From NCBI GenBank assembly GCA_963819975.1, contig CAWFYE010000004.1, positions 414,265 through 478,264 of the forward strand: 64,000 bases of DNA, given 5' to 3'. Made by a program: the position numbers and the translations under genes. The notes under the pieces are model-generated. The model saw only the letters and a program-made list of their open reading frames with translations, did not search any database and was not told the origin of the DNA. Positions within the stretch are counted from its first letter, which is position 1. Each line of letters opens with the position of its first letter. This DNA comes from Palsa-1392 sp963819975 (GTDB lineage: Bacteria; Verrucomicrobiota; Verrucomicrobiia; Chthoniobacterales; UBA10450). Positions 35,713 to 42,599 of the stretch are shown piece after piece.

Positions 35713-37110
35713 TCACGCCTGAAACCTTTGGCAAAGCGCGAGCAAGCGGCCCTCCGCCGCTCCCGTCCGGGTCCACGCCTGTTTACCCGCCAAACGCATC
35801 GCGCGCTGGATGAGTGTGTAAGGAGCCTTCGCATACATCACGTCGAGGATGGAGTGGATGATCTCGTCCCCGCCCGGCCCGAGCACGGCTGCGCCGAGAA
35901 TCTCGCGCGTCTCGGCGTCGATCACGATCTTCATGAAGCCCTGCGTCTCGCCTTTCTCGATCGCGCGCTTGATCTTCGTCATCGGCATTTTTCCGACCAG
36001 CGCCGGGCGCCCGGTTTGGCGGACCTCCGCGTCCGTTAGGCCAGCGCGGCCGAGCGGTGGATCGATGTAGAGCCCATAGGCGGGGATGCGATCGGTCACG
36101 CGGCGCGGATCGTGATCGAGGAGGTTGGCGGCGACGATTTCCGCATCGTTGAACGCCGTGTGGGTAAAGGCCCCCCGGCCGTTGCAATCCCCCATCGCCC
36201 AGACGCCCTCGACGTTCGTGCGCAGTTCGTCATCCACCTGGATGTAACCGCGCCCATCGACCGCGATGCCCGCCTTCTCCAGCCCGAGATCGCTCGTATT
36301 CGGCACTCGGCCTACAGCCAAAAGGACATGCGTGCCGCGGATCTCGCGCTCGCCGGAGTCGCAATCGACCTGCGCGATCACGCCATCGCCAGCCGGCGCG
36401 AAGCTGATGCACTTAGCATTCAAACGCAGCGCGATCCCTTCCTGCTCGAAGATTCCCTGCACTGCTTCAGAGATATCCTCGTCCTCGCGGCGGATGAGCC
36501 GCGACCCCATCTCAACGATCGTGACCTCACTCCCGAAGCGCCGGAACATCTGGCCGAACTCAAGTCCGATATAGCTCCCGCCGATCACGATCAGATGCGG
36601 CGGGACGAAATCGACTTCGAGCAGCGAGCTGTTGGTGAAGAACTTGATCTGCTCCAGCCCCGGCATCGGAGGAACCGAGGCGCGCCCGCCCACGTTGATG
36701 AAAATCCGATCGGCCGTGAAGCGTTGCGCGCCGACGCTGATCTCGAGCGCCGCCTCGAACCGCGCGTGACCCGTGAGAACGGTGCAGTTCTCCATCCCTT
36801 CCAGCCAGCTTTGCAGCCCGGTGCGCGATTTGGTCACGATCGCATCCTTCCGCGCCTTCACCCGTTTCATATCGACGCTGACGCCGCCCTCGAGCATGAC
36901 CCCAAACTCCGCCGCGCGCCGCGCCAGGTGCGCGGCATAAGCGCTCGCCACCATCGTCTTCGTCGGCGTGCAGCCGGTATTCACGCAGGTGCCGCCCACC
37001 AGCTTGCGTTCCGCGATCGCCACCTTCCGCCCACTCGCGGCGAGGCGTTCGGCCAGGAACGGTCCCGCCTGCCCGGCGCCGAGAATGAAATCGTCGAAAT
37101 GCGCGGTCAT
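35713..37110 (-). CDS. FAD-dependent pyridine nucleotide-disulfide oxidoreductase with altered C-terminus
   Basis: 465 residues from ATG 37110. The FAD motif is DDFILGAGQAGPFLAERLA, the redox pair is in GGTCVNTGCTPTKT, the NAD(P) fold is HLIVIGGSYIGLEFGQMFRRFG, and the second FAD motif is GVWAMGDCNGRGAFTHTAFND. It resembles mercuric reductase or soluble dihydrolipoamide-type enzymes without an extra heavy-metal domain. The dimerisation domain ends normally at APYTLIQRAM, but the conserved HxHPTxSE segment that completes the partner subunit's active site is replaced by 27 unrelated residues (RLAGKQAWTRTGAAEG...). Activity may be impaired. ATGA overlap with the DUF4126 gene upstream. Confidence 0.85.
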   Translation of the reverse strand: MTAHFDDFILGAGQAGPFLAERLAASGRKVAIAERKLVGGTCVNTGCTPTKTMVASAYAAHLARRAAEFGVMLEGGVSVDMKRVKARKDAIVTKSRTGLQSWLEGMENCTVLTGHARFEAALEISVGAQRFTADRIFINVGGRASVPPMPGLEQIKFFTNSSLLEVDFVPPHLIVIGGSYIGLEFGQMFRRFGSEVTIVEMGSRLIRREDEDISEAVQGIFEQEGIALRLNAKCISFAPAGDGVIAQVDCDSGEREIRGTHVLLAVGRVPNTSDLGLEKAGIAVDGRGYIQVDDELRTNVEGVWAMGDCNGRGAFTHTAFNDAEIVAANLLDHDPRRVTDRIPAYGLYIDPPLGRAGLTDAEVRQTGRPALVGKMPMTKIKRAIEKGETQGFMKIVIDAETREILGAAVLGPGGDEIIHSILDVMYAKAPYTLIQRAMRLAGKQAWTRTGAAEGRLLALCQRFQA

Positions 37111-37571
37111 GCGAAGCGCGAGATAATCAGACAGGCGCCGACGATCGCGACCGCGTCCTCGAGGAGCGCGATCGGGAGATCCCGGCCCGCCAACCGGGCC
37201 AGCCGGCCGCGCAGTTCCGCCCCGCCGAACGTCCCGATCACCGCGCCGATTGCCCCGGCGCCGAGACCGCCGGCCAAGACGCCCGCCGACGCCCCGAGGG
37301 AGGCGCCGCACAAGGCACCTGATAAGATCCGCGCTCCAAACTGCATCGGCACCTTCCGGCTCGGCGTCGAGGGCAACTTGTCAGTCACCAGCTCAGCCAG
37401 CGCGAGCGCACTAAAGATGTAAGGCGTCACGGCAGCCCCAAGAAAAGCCAGCCAGGTGTTTTGCAGATGCAGCCAGCCGAGATGAGCCGCCCAACTCACC
37501 GCCGCAGGCGCGGTCAAAGTCCGCAAACCCGCCACCACTCCGATGAGAAGAGCCAAAAGATAGATCCACAT
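37107..37571 (-). CDS. DUF4126 membrane protein
   Basis: 154 residues, four to five membrane helices (MWIYLLALLIGVVAGLRTLTAP; YIFSALALAELVTDKLP; the Gly/Ala-rich GASAGVLAGGLGAGAIGAVIGT; DAVAIVGACLIISRF). The GLRTLTAPAAVSWAA and ELVTDKLPSTPSR segments mark DUF4126, a family of unknown function. Its stop overlaps the oxidoreductase start (ATGA), so the two are coupled. A role in supporting the reductase or its substrate transport is conceivable but unproven. Confidence 0.82.
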   Translation of the reverse strand: MWIYLLALLIGVVAGLRTLTAPAAVSWAAHLGWLHLQNTWLAFLGAAVTPYIFSALALAELVTDKLPSTPSRKVPMQFGARILSGALCGASLGASAGVLAGGLGAGAIGAVIGTFGGAELRGRLARLAGRDLPIALLEDAVAIVGACLIISRFA

Positions 37572-37824
37572 GCGACACCTTCTACCCAGGATTCGCGGTC
37601 AGAGCCAAACTCTTTCATTAGACGCCCGACGATCCCCTGAGAGTCGCCTTACCGGGTGGCCGAGTCTCGGTAGCGAATTCATTCCCGGGGGGTTCTCAAA
37701 TGATTCCCTCTCGCGCGCGGGTCGAGGCGGGGCTTTCCCTCCCAAAAAAAAGGAGTTCGCCGAGTCGCCCAAACACGGATGAAAACCAGAATCGAAAGTA
37801 AGCTTCGACCCCATTTTCTCCCCT
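37572..37824. other. Gap upstream of the DUF4126 gene
   Basis: 253 bases with no credible gene on either strand. The composition is less GC-rich than the flanking genes, with a CCCAAAAAAAAGG tract near 37740. It probably contains the promoter of the DUF4126-reductase operon, but no clear boxes were seen. Confidence 0.4.
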
Positions 37825-38289
37825 TTACGCCGGGGCGCCTTGCGGCTGTTCCAGAGGCAGTTCGTCGGTTACTCCGATCTCTCCAGATAAGAACTCATCT
37901 ATGCCTGCTTGCTGCAAAAATGGTGCGTCCTTGATTTTGTCGCGAAGCTTAAGCAGGCGGCTGTCCGCACGCTGTAAAACGGTAGTAAAATCGAGAGGCA
38001 GGATTCGAGCACGGCCACCTAGTTCTGTTCGTTCTTCACGGTCTACTTGGTGAATCGTTCGCCCGTGAACGAAGCCTTGTATTCTCGTTCGTTCGCCGAG
38101 CAGCCCTCGCGTCAGTGAAAAACGATCGCCGACGTCCGGAAATAATTTGCCGGGGGTCGGGCGGATCGTCTCCTGACCTGTTTTTTCTGAACCAGTGCGG
38201 CCGCTGTCGGCGCTGGTGGTGATTTGCCGGAAAAAGAGGCTTTTTCGAGTGAAAATGGACGCCCCGACGGCTCGGGGTACGGACGTTGC
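37825..38289 (-). pseudogene. Startless gene remnant of unknown family
   Basis: The minus-strand frame stays open for 155 codons between TAA at 38290-38292 and TAA at 37825-37827, yet has no ATG or GTG and only a late TTG. Its product reads like real protein: PGKLFPDVGDRFSLTRGLLG, then RTRIQGFVHGRTIHQVDREE, then ARILPLDFTTVLQRADSRLL and KLRDKIKDAPFLQQ, with an acidic C-terminus. Base composition is visibly poorer in GC than neighbours. I do not recognise the family; the end faintly recalls tails of DUF4263/Shedu-type or other restriction-like proteins, which is only a guess. The 5' end is missing, so it is read as a truncated acquired gene. Confidence 0.5.
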
Positions 38290-38530
38290 TTAGTGGAAAC
38301 GGCTGGATAGCGCCTCGAGTTCGGACTCTTACTTATGACTATGACTAACGTTCTTCCATCGGGGATCGGCGATCTCTTTCACCTGGCCGGGAGCGCGAAG
38401 GGCGGAATCGCGCGGCACGGCCGGTGGTTGTTTGAGGATAGGATACAGCCTGAGGAAATCGGCGAACTGAGACGGCTGCGCAAAGGGCGGGAAAGGAATT
38501 CGGGCAGGCGCGATTCGCCGCAGACTCAGC
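38290..38530. other. Non-coding gap downstream of the metalloprotease gene
   Basis: 241 bases without a supported gene. Open frames here on both strands are extensions of shadow frames from the protease gene. No terminator hairpin was recognised. Confidence 0.35.
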
Positions 38531-41161
38531 TTATTCTTTGCTCGCGCTGGGGTGGCTGAGGTTATAGACCTCGACAAGGGCGGTGCCGGTCGTACCGCCC
38601 TGGCCGCGGACAACAGCAGTGTAGGATCTGTAACCGTCGAGGGTGGCGAGCATGGCGGACTCCTTGTCGTTCTTCGGTGCCAGCCCGGTTGCCGTGATCT
38701 CGGTCTCCTCGGTGGAACGCCAGTTATCGTTGGACTGAAGGAGGGTTCCGTCTTCGCCATGTAACTCCAGAACTGGGTCGTCGAGTGCGCGTGCGACTCC
38801 GTTATCTACAAGCGAAGGGCCAATCGCTCTGATCAGGACTTGTGTTGGGTCCGCGCCGCCGATGATGAATCCGCCAATCATGACATCGTCGCCCGTTCCG
38901 ACTTTGCCCCGAGTCGAGATGTTGGCCAGGACCGATGCGGACGGCGCCAAGTCGTAAACTTCCACCAGCGCGCTGCCGGCCTGACCTTTTGCGTCACGCA
39001 CAACCGCGGTGTAGGCGCCGGGATCGAGTGTTACTTTGATCGCTGCCTCGCATGGGCTACTCGGCGGCAACTGCGAGGCAAGAATAGCGATTCGGCTGGT
39101 AGTCCAGCTGTCATTCGTGGCGACGCGCGTTCCTGTTTGATCGTAAAGGTCGAGAATCGGATCGCCAATCGCACCGCTCAACGGCAGTGCCGGGCCGATT
39201 CCCCTCACGACGACCTCCTTGGGCGCATCGCCCTGGATGATGAATCCGCCAATCATCACCTCATCACCTGCGCCCGTGCGCGCCCTGGTCGAGATGTTCG
39301 CCAGGTTCTGTGTCGGGATCGGATCGGGCGGTGGAAAGGAAGCGAAATCTGTCGAGATCTTCCAAAGCTCGGTTTGCCCGTAGGAGACGGTGAGGAGGAG
39401 AAAATTGTCGGGGTCGCTATCGAAGAAAACGGTGAATACATCCCAATCGGAGAACGGGCGATGGCTGATCTCCAGTTCGCGCGCGACCTGAAGCGACATC
39501 GGGTCGTAAACGACGACAGAATCTGGATAGGATTGAATCGGCTGATAAATGGAACCATCGTGTCCCACTGAAATCGAATAAAACAAATGTCCCGCTCTTC
39601 CGAAGGAGCGGCCAGGCGCCAGGTCCGGTAGAGGTAATTCTGAGATCGGGCCACCTATGGCGTTCCCGGAGAGGCAGTAAACGCGCGCGTTATCAGGACT
39701 CGGGAGGGTGCCAGCGAAGGGACCTTTCTGTGTGGCGCTAAGTTGCGGCGACGCCGTCGAGATATCGTAAGCCGAGATCGAGTTGCCGGTCTGCGTCACA
39801 ATCAAGGTTTTATGGTCCGGTGTTATCTCGATCTGCGGATCAGAAGTCGGCCCGAAGGTGGTTTCCACCACGCCGGTCATGAGGTCGATCTGGCAGATTC
39901 CGGCGGGACTAGTCACGTATCCGCGACCGTCTATTCCTTCTAACACCTGTGAGTAGCCGCTGGGAATGGTCAAGGTGGGAAGTTCGGTGAGCGTCTCGAG
40001 GTCCAGCCGATGCAGAGTGCTCGTGAGTTGCTGACGAAAGTAAAGGAGCGATCCATCGGCGGAAAGCGACAAGATGCTCGGCGGAAAACTCCCCGGTGCG
40101 ATAAACGTTACCGTTCCAGTGTCGGTGTTAATGCGCTTGATACCGTCGTTAGCTCCGGCGTAAATGCAGGGTCGATTCGGATCCCCGAGAAAATAGCCAG
40201 CGTTGACACCTCCGATAATCGACACGAGGCCTTGAACCTCGTTCAGCCCAATCACCGAAAAAGAGAAGGCTCCATAGGCATCGGCGATCGGTCCATGAGC
40301 AGTAATGACGGCATCATACTTGCCCGGTGTAGTCACTTTGCCAGAGATCACGCCCGTCGTCGTGTTCATAGTCAGGCCCGGCGCCAGGTCGATGACCGAG
40401 TAAGAAGTGGGAGAGTTGTTCGTGGCCAGTTCGGGCCAGACAAAGGAGTCACCCACTCGAAGAGTCGATTCCGGAGCCGGGAAAAAGTTTGAGTCGTTGT
40501 TGAATTTCGCTGCGTAGAGAAAAAGGACTCCTCCCACATCGTCCAGTGAAGGATGATCCACGTCGCTAATGTACGGCTCCATCAGCACCTGCCCTGGTGG
40601 GGTTAAGTCGAGGTGAGCCAAACCAAGGACGTGCCCGAACTCGTGCAGAATCACCCGGTGAAAGTCGATCACGTCCGATTGCAGCGGGCCACGATAGGAG
40701 TCATAGCGGAATGCGGTGTTTACAACGACATCCGCTTCCGCGGTGATTTTTGGATCGTCGCTCCCGTCGATGACTGTGATCGCGATCGTAGACTCGTCGA
40801 AGCTGTCACCAAATATGGTGTTCGAGAAAAAGACGGAATTGATTCCATCGCCGCAGGCTTGCGGCACGCTCGGTTCCGAGACGGAAGAAAAGGTGATGAA
40901 ATCGAGGTAACCGTCCCAGACTTTGACGGCATCGGCGGCGGATGCGTTCCAGGAGGCAAATCCGTCCTGGAGGGCGAGGTTCGTGGGGCCGAGGCCGAGG
41001 TGCATGACGACGTTTGCTTCTTTCGGCCACTGGCTGTCCAGGGTGTTAAACGCCCTTACGTCGAAGACGGGAAGAAAGAGAAGCAGCGCGAACGCGCGTA
41101 GAGTCCGGGAGATTTTCAAGGCGGCGGCTATTCTAGTTTCAAGCTTTCGCCAGACAACCAA
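38531..41161 (-). CDS. Secreted matrixin-like metalloprotease with propeller and C-terminal repeats
   Basis: 876 residues. After a signal peptide (LRAFALLLFLPVFDVRAF) comes a zinc protease domain with FHRVILHEFGHVLGLAHLD near residue 170, the HExxHxxGxxH signature, and a later LMEPYISD in place of the usual Met-turn. An Ig-like putative domain (TMNTTTGVISGKVTTPGKYD) and a long beta-propeller of about 300 residues follow. Two tandem repeats end it (LANISTRARTGAGDEVMIGG and LANISTRGKVGTGDDVMIGG), a module common in Verrucomicrobiota exported proteins. It probably digests extracellular protein. The listed start is a TTG at 41161; TTG 41119 is also possible because no ATG precedes the signal peptide. 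Confidence 0.85.
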   Translation of the reverse strand: MVVWRKLETRIAAALKISRTLRAFALLLFLPVFDVRAFNTLDSQWPKEANVVMHLGLGPTNLALQDGFASWNASAADAVKVWDGYLDFITFSSVSEPSVPQACGDGINSVFFSNTIFGDSFDESTIAITVIDGSDDPKITAEADVVVNTAFRYDSYRGPLQSDVIDFHRVILHEFGHVLGLAHLDLTPPGQVLMEPYISDVDHPSLDDVGGVLFLYAAKFNNDSNFFPAPESTLRVGDSFVWPELATNNSPTSYSVIDLAPGLTMNTTTGVISGKVTTPGKYDAVITAHGPIADAYGAFSFSVIGLNEVQGLVSIIGGVNAGYFLGDPNRPCIYAGANDGIKRINTDTGTVTFIAPGSFPPSILSLSADGSLLYFRQQLTSTLHRLDLETLTELPTLTIPSGYSQVLEGIDGRGYVTSPAGICQIDLMTGVVETTFGPTSDPQIEITPDHKTLIVTQTGNSISAYDISTASPQLSATQKGPFAGTLPSPDNARVYCLSGNAIGGPISELPLPDLAPGRSFGRAGHLFYSISVGHDGSIYQPIQSYPDSVVVYDPMSLQVARELEISHRPFSDWDVFTVFFDSDPDNFLLLTVSYGQTELWKISTDFASFPPPDPIPTQNLANISTRARTGAGDEVMIGGFIIQGDAPKEVVVRGIGPALPLSGAIGDPILDLYDQTGTRVATNDSWTTSRIAILASQLPPSSPCEAAIKVTLDPGAYTAVVRDAKGQAGSALVEVYDLAPSASVLANISTRGKVGTGDDVMIGGFIIGGADPTQVLIRAIGPSLVDNGVARALDDPVLELHGEDGTLLQSNDNWRSTEETEITATGLAPKNDKESAMLATLDGYRSYTAVVRGQGGTTGTALVEVYNLSHPSASKE

Positions 41162-41403
41162 AATTTATGTGGGGACGAGCCATATTGGAGAGCGGAGGGT
41201 TAGCGGAGGATCGGAGCTTACAGTCGACAGTCGCGCCGAGGGCGGGCCAAAGCCCGTAAAGTAGAAGGTATTAAGGCTGAAGTAGAATGGAGCAACTGGG
41301 ATGAGCGACGTAGACGGGAAGTTGCGAGGGTAGCGGAAGCGAGCGGCCGAGCGCACCAAAGGTCGAGGATGCGGACGACGGACAGTTGGAACTTGTCGAA
41401 CGG
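41162..41403. other. Gap between the protease start and the phoD 3' copy
   Basis: 242 bases, rich in GAG/CGG triplets on the plus strand, with no credible gene. It should hold the protease promoter. No dispersed 9-mer copy occurs here. Confidence 0.35.
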
Positions 41404-41829
41404 TTAGACGCAGAGGTCAGCGTTTCCTTCGAGAACCGATGTTCTTAGCTGCGGGCGCTCTCCGCTCTTCCACAACTTCGCGTCGTGCACTACCCGATAC
41501 CGGATTGGCCCGCCGTCGGGTTTTTCGCTCCGCGTAATGGGACGCGGGATGCAGACAAACTCGGTGCGCATCGCATCGGCCGACAATCGGACCTTTGCGT
41601 ATCCGTGTCCTCCGAGATCGACGAACTCGAGGTGCGGAGCCAGATCCGGGTTGGAGAGCGACCGGGCGCGCTTCAGATCGAAGTTTTTTGCATATTCCAG
41701 ACACGAACGGACGCCGTGCTTCAGCAGCATGTTGAAGGTCCAGTCCGGCTTCGCCTGTCCCTGCCTGTCGGCGAGAAAGAGCGCTCGGAGCGGTGCGTCC
41801 TTCGGAAGATTGTGCTCATACGCTTCCAT
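41404..41829 (-). pseudogene. Duplicated 3' end of phoD
   Basis: The 141-residue frame matches the last 141 residues of the intact PhoD at 42600-44663 with about a dozen differences (roughly 90% identity). It starts exactly at the internal Met of MEAYEHNLPKDAPLR and ends LEGNADLCV versus LEGKADLCI. DNA similarity stops just beyond that Met codon on one side and a few bases after the stop on the other. None of the catalytic metal ligands of PhoD are included, so no phosphatase activity is possible. It is a segmental duplication about 1.2 kb from its source. The differences look scattered and mostly conservative, so the duplication is not brand new. Confidence 0.88.
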
Positions 41830-41867
41830 GACGCCGCCATTCTAGTGGCTTCAGAGCGTTCGCTCTT

Positions 41868-41883
41868 GACCGCTTAAAGCGGT
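41868..41883. promoter_or_regulatory. Palindrome site 1 (GACCGCTTAAAGCGGT)
   Basis: Seven-base perfect arms around a central A, ACCGCTT-A-AAGCGGT, 39 bases upstream of the phoD fragment's first codon. It is the shortest of four related palindromes within 690 bases. It may be a regulator operator or a dispersed palindromic repeat. Confidence 0.6.
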
Positions 41884-41975
41884 AGATAAGGAAGAGGAAT
41901 GAATCGACCCGGCGATGGGCGAGTTGGGCCTGCGCGGGTGTGCGCAGGATCGAATTCATCCAACTTGTGTTCGGA

Positions 41976-41998
41976 CTCGACCGCTTTAAGCGGTCGAG
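41976..41998. promoter_or_regulatory. Palindrome site 2 (CTCGACCGCTT-T-AAGCGGTCGAG)
   Basis: Eleven-base perfect arms around a single T, the longest of the set. It lies 111 bases from site 1 centre to centre. It is identical in core to sites 1, 3 and 4. Confidence 0.65.
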
Positions 41999-42078
41999 AC
42001 TCAAAGTCAGCGCATCCCCCCGATATATTGAAGCCGCGGGCCGATGAAGCGGTTATCTTTTGCGCCGCGGCTTGAATA

Positions 42079-42099
42079 TTGACCGCTTAAAGCGGTCAA
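42079..42099. promoter_or_regulatory. Palindrome site 3 (TTGACCGCTT-A-AAGCGGTCAA)
   Basis: Ten-base perfect arms around A, 102 bases from site 2 and 83 bases beyond the stop of the winged-helix gene. The outer bases differ from site 2 but remain palindromic (TT...AA versus CTC...GAG). Compensating outer changes of this kind point to selection on pairing or on a dimeric binding site. Confidence 0.65.
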
Positions 42100-42181
42100 C
42101 TATCGCTTGGCAGCTTCATCAACGGATTGCTGTCCAGAGAGAGGGAAAGCGATTGGTTTAGATGTCGCGATCGCGGTGCGA

Positions 42182-42520
42182 TCATTGGTCTTTGCTTCGG
42201 CGCGCTCGTTGGCTGCGTTGGCCTCTCCCCTTTGGCTGGGGCTTCGCTCGCGCGGAAGCGCGGACGACGAGCTTTCGCAGGGTGGCGTAAAGCGGATGTT
42301 TGGAATCGGCGCGATAGAAACGGTGATAGCCATTGCTCCGGCTGGTGATGAGACGAGCCGCTTCGAGTTTGGCTAGTTCATCCTGAACGGTCTGGAGCGA
42401 GAGCCCGCTCAGGCGAGCGAGTTCCCGAACGTACAATTCGGTCCGCGGATTGGTGAAAAGCAGGCGAAGGATTTCCGCGCGCACTTGCGGGAACAAGCTG
42501 TGCAAAAGCGTCTGCCGCAT
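42182..42520 (-). CDS. ArsR-like winged-helix transcriptional regulator
   Basis: 112 residues. The start MRQTLLHSLFPQVRAEILRLLFTNP leads into a winged helix-turn-helix (YVRELARLSGLSLQTVQDELAKLEAARLI) and a wing (SRSNGYHRFYRADSKHPLYATLRKLV). The C-terminal 25 residues are strongly basic (RAKPQPKGRGQRSQRARRSK). This kind is often found beside minimal nucleotidyltransferase genes, but none is present here. Palindrome site 4 lies 17-33 bases upstream of its ATG, so self-repression is plausible. It separates the two copies of the phoD 3' end, as if inserted with them. Confidence 0.85.
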   Translation of the reverse strand: MRQTLLHSLFPQVRAEILRLLFTNPRTELYVRELARLSGLSLQTVQDELAKLEAARLITSRSNGYHRFYRADSKHPLYATLRKLVVRASARAKPQPKGRGQRSQRARRSKDQ

Positions 42521-42536
42521 TGCCCTTTATCGACTC

Positions 42537-42553
42537 GACCGCTTAAAGCGGTC
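42537..42553. promoter_or_regulatory. Palindrome site 4 (GACCGCTT-A-AAGCGGTC)
   Basis: Eight-base perfect arms around A, immediately upstream of the winged-helix gene and 46 bases past the phoD stop. It is best placed of the four to be an autoregulatory operator. Confidence 0.65.
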
Positions 42554-42599
42554 AAGGCTCAATGAGCCCGGCCACCTATGCTCAATTTTATCGCGCAGA

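Noticed and set aside
36112..37422. 436-codon plus-strand frame opposite the flavin reductase
   Set aside because: It is a shadow of the reductase and DUF4126 genes.
41868..42553. Palindromes as a CRISPR array
   Set aside because: Only four copies, unequal spacing (111, 102 and about 456 bases) and no cas genes; a short palindromic core does not make a CRISPR repeat.
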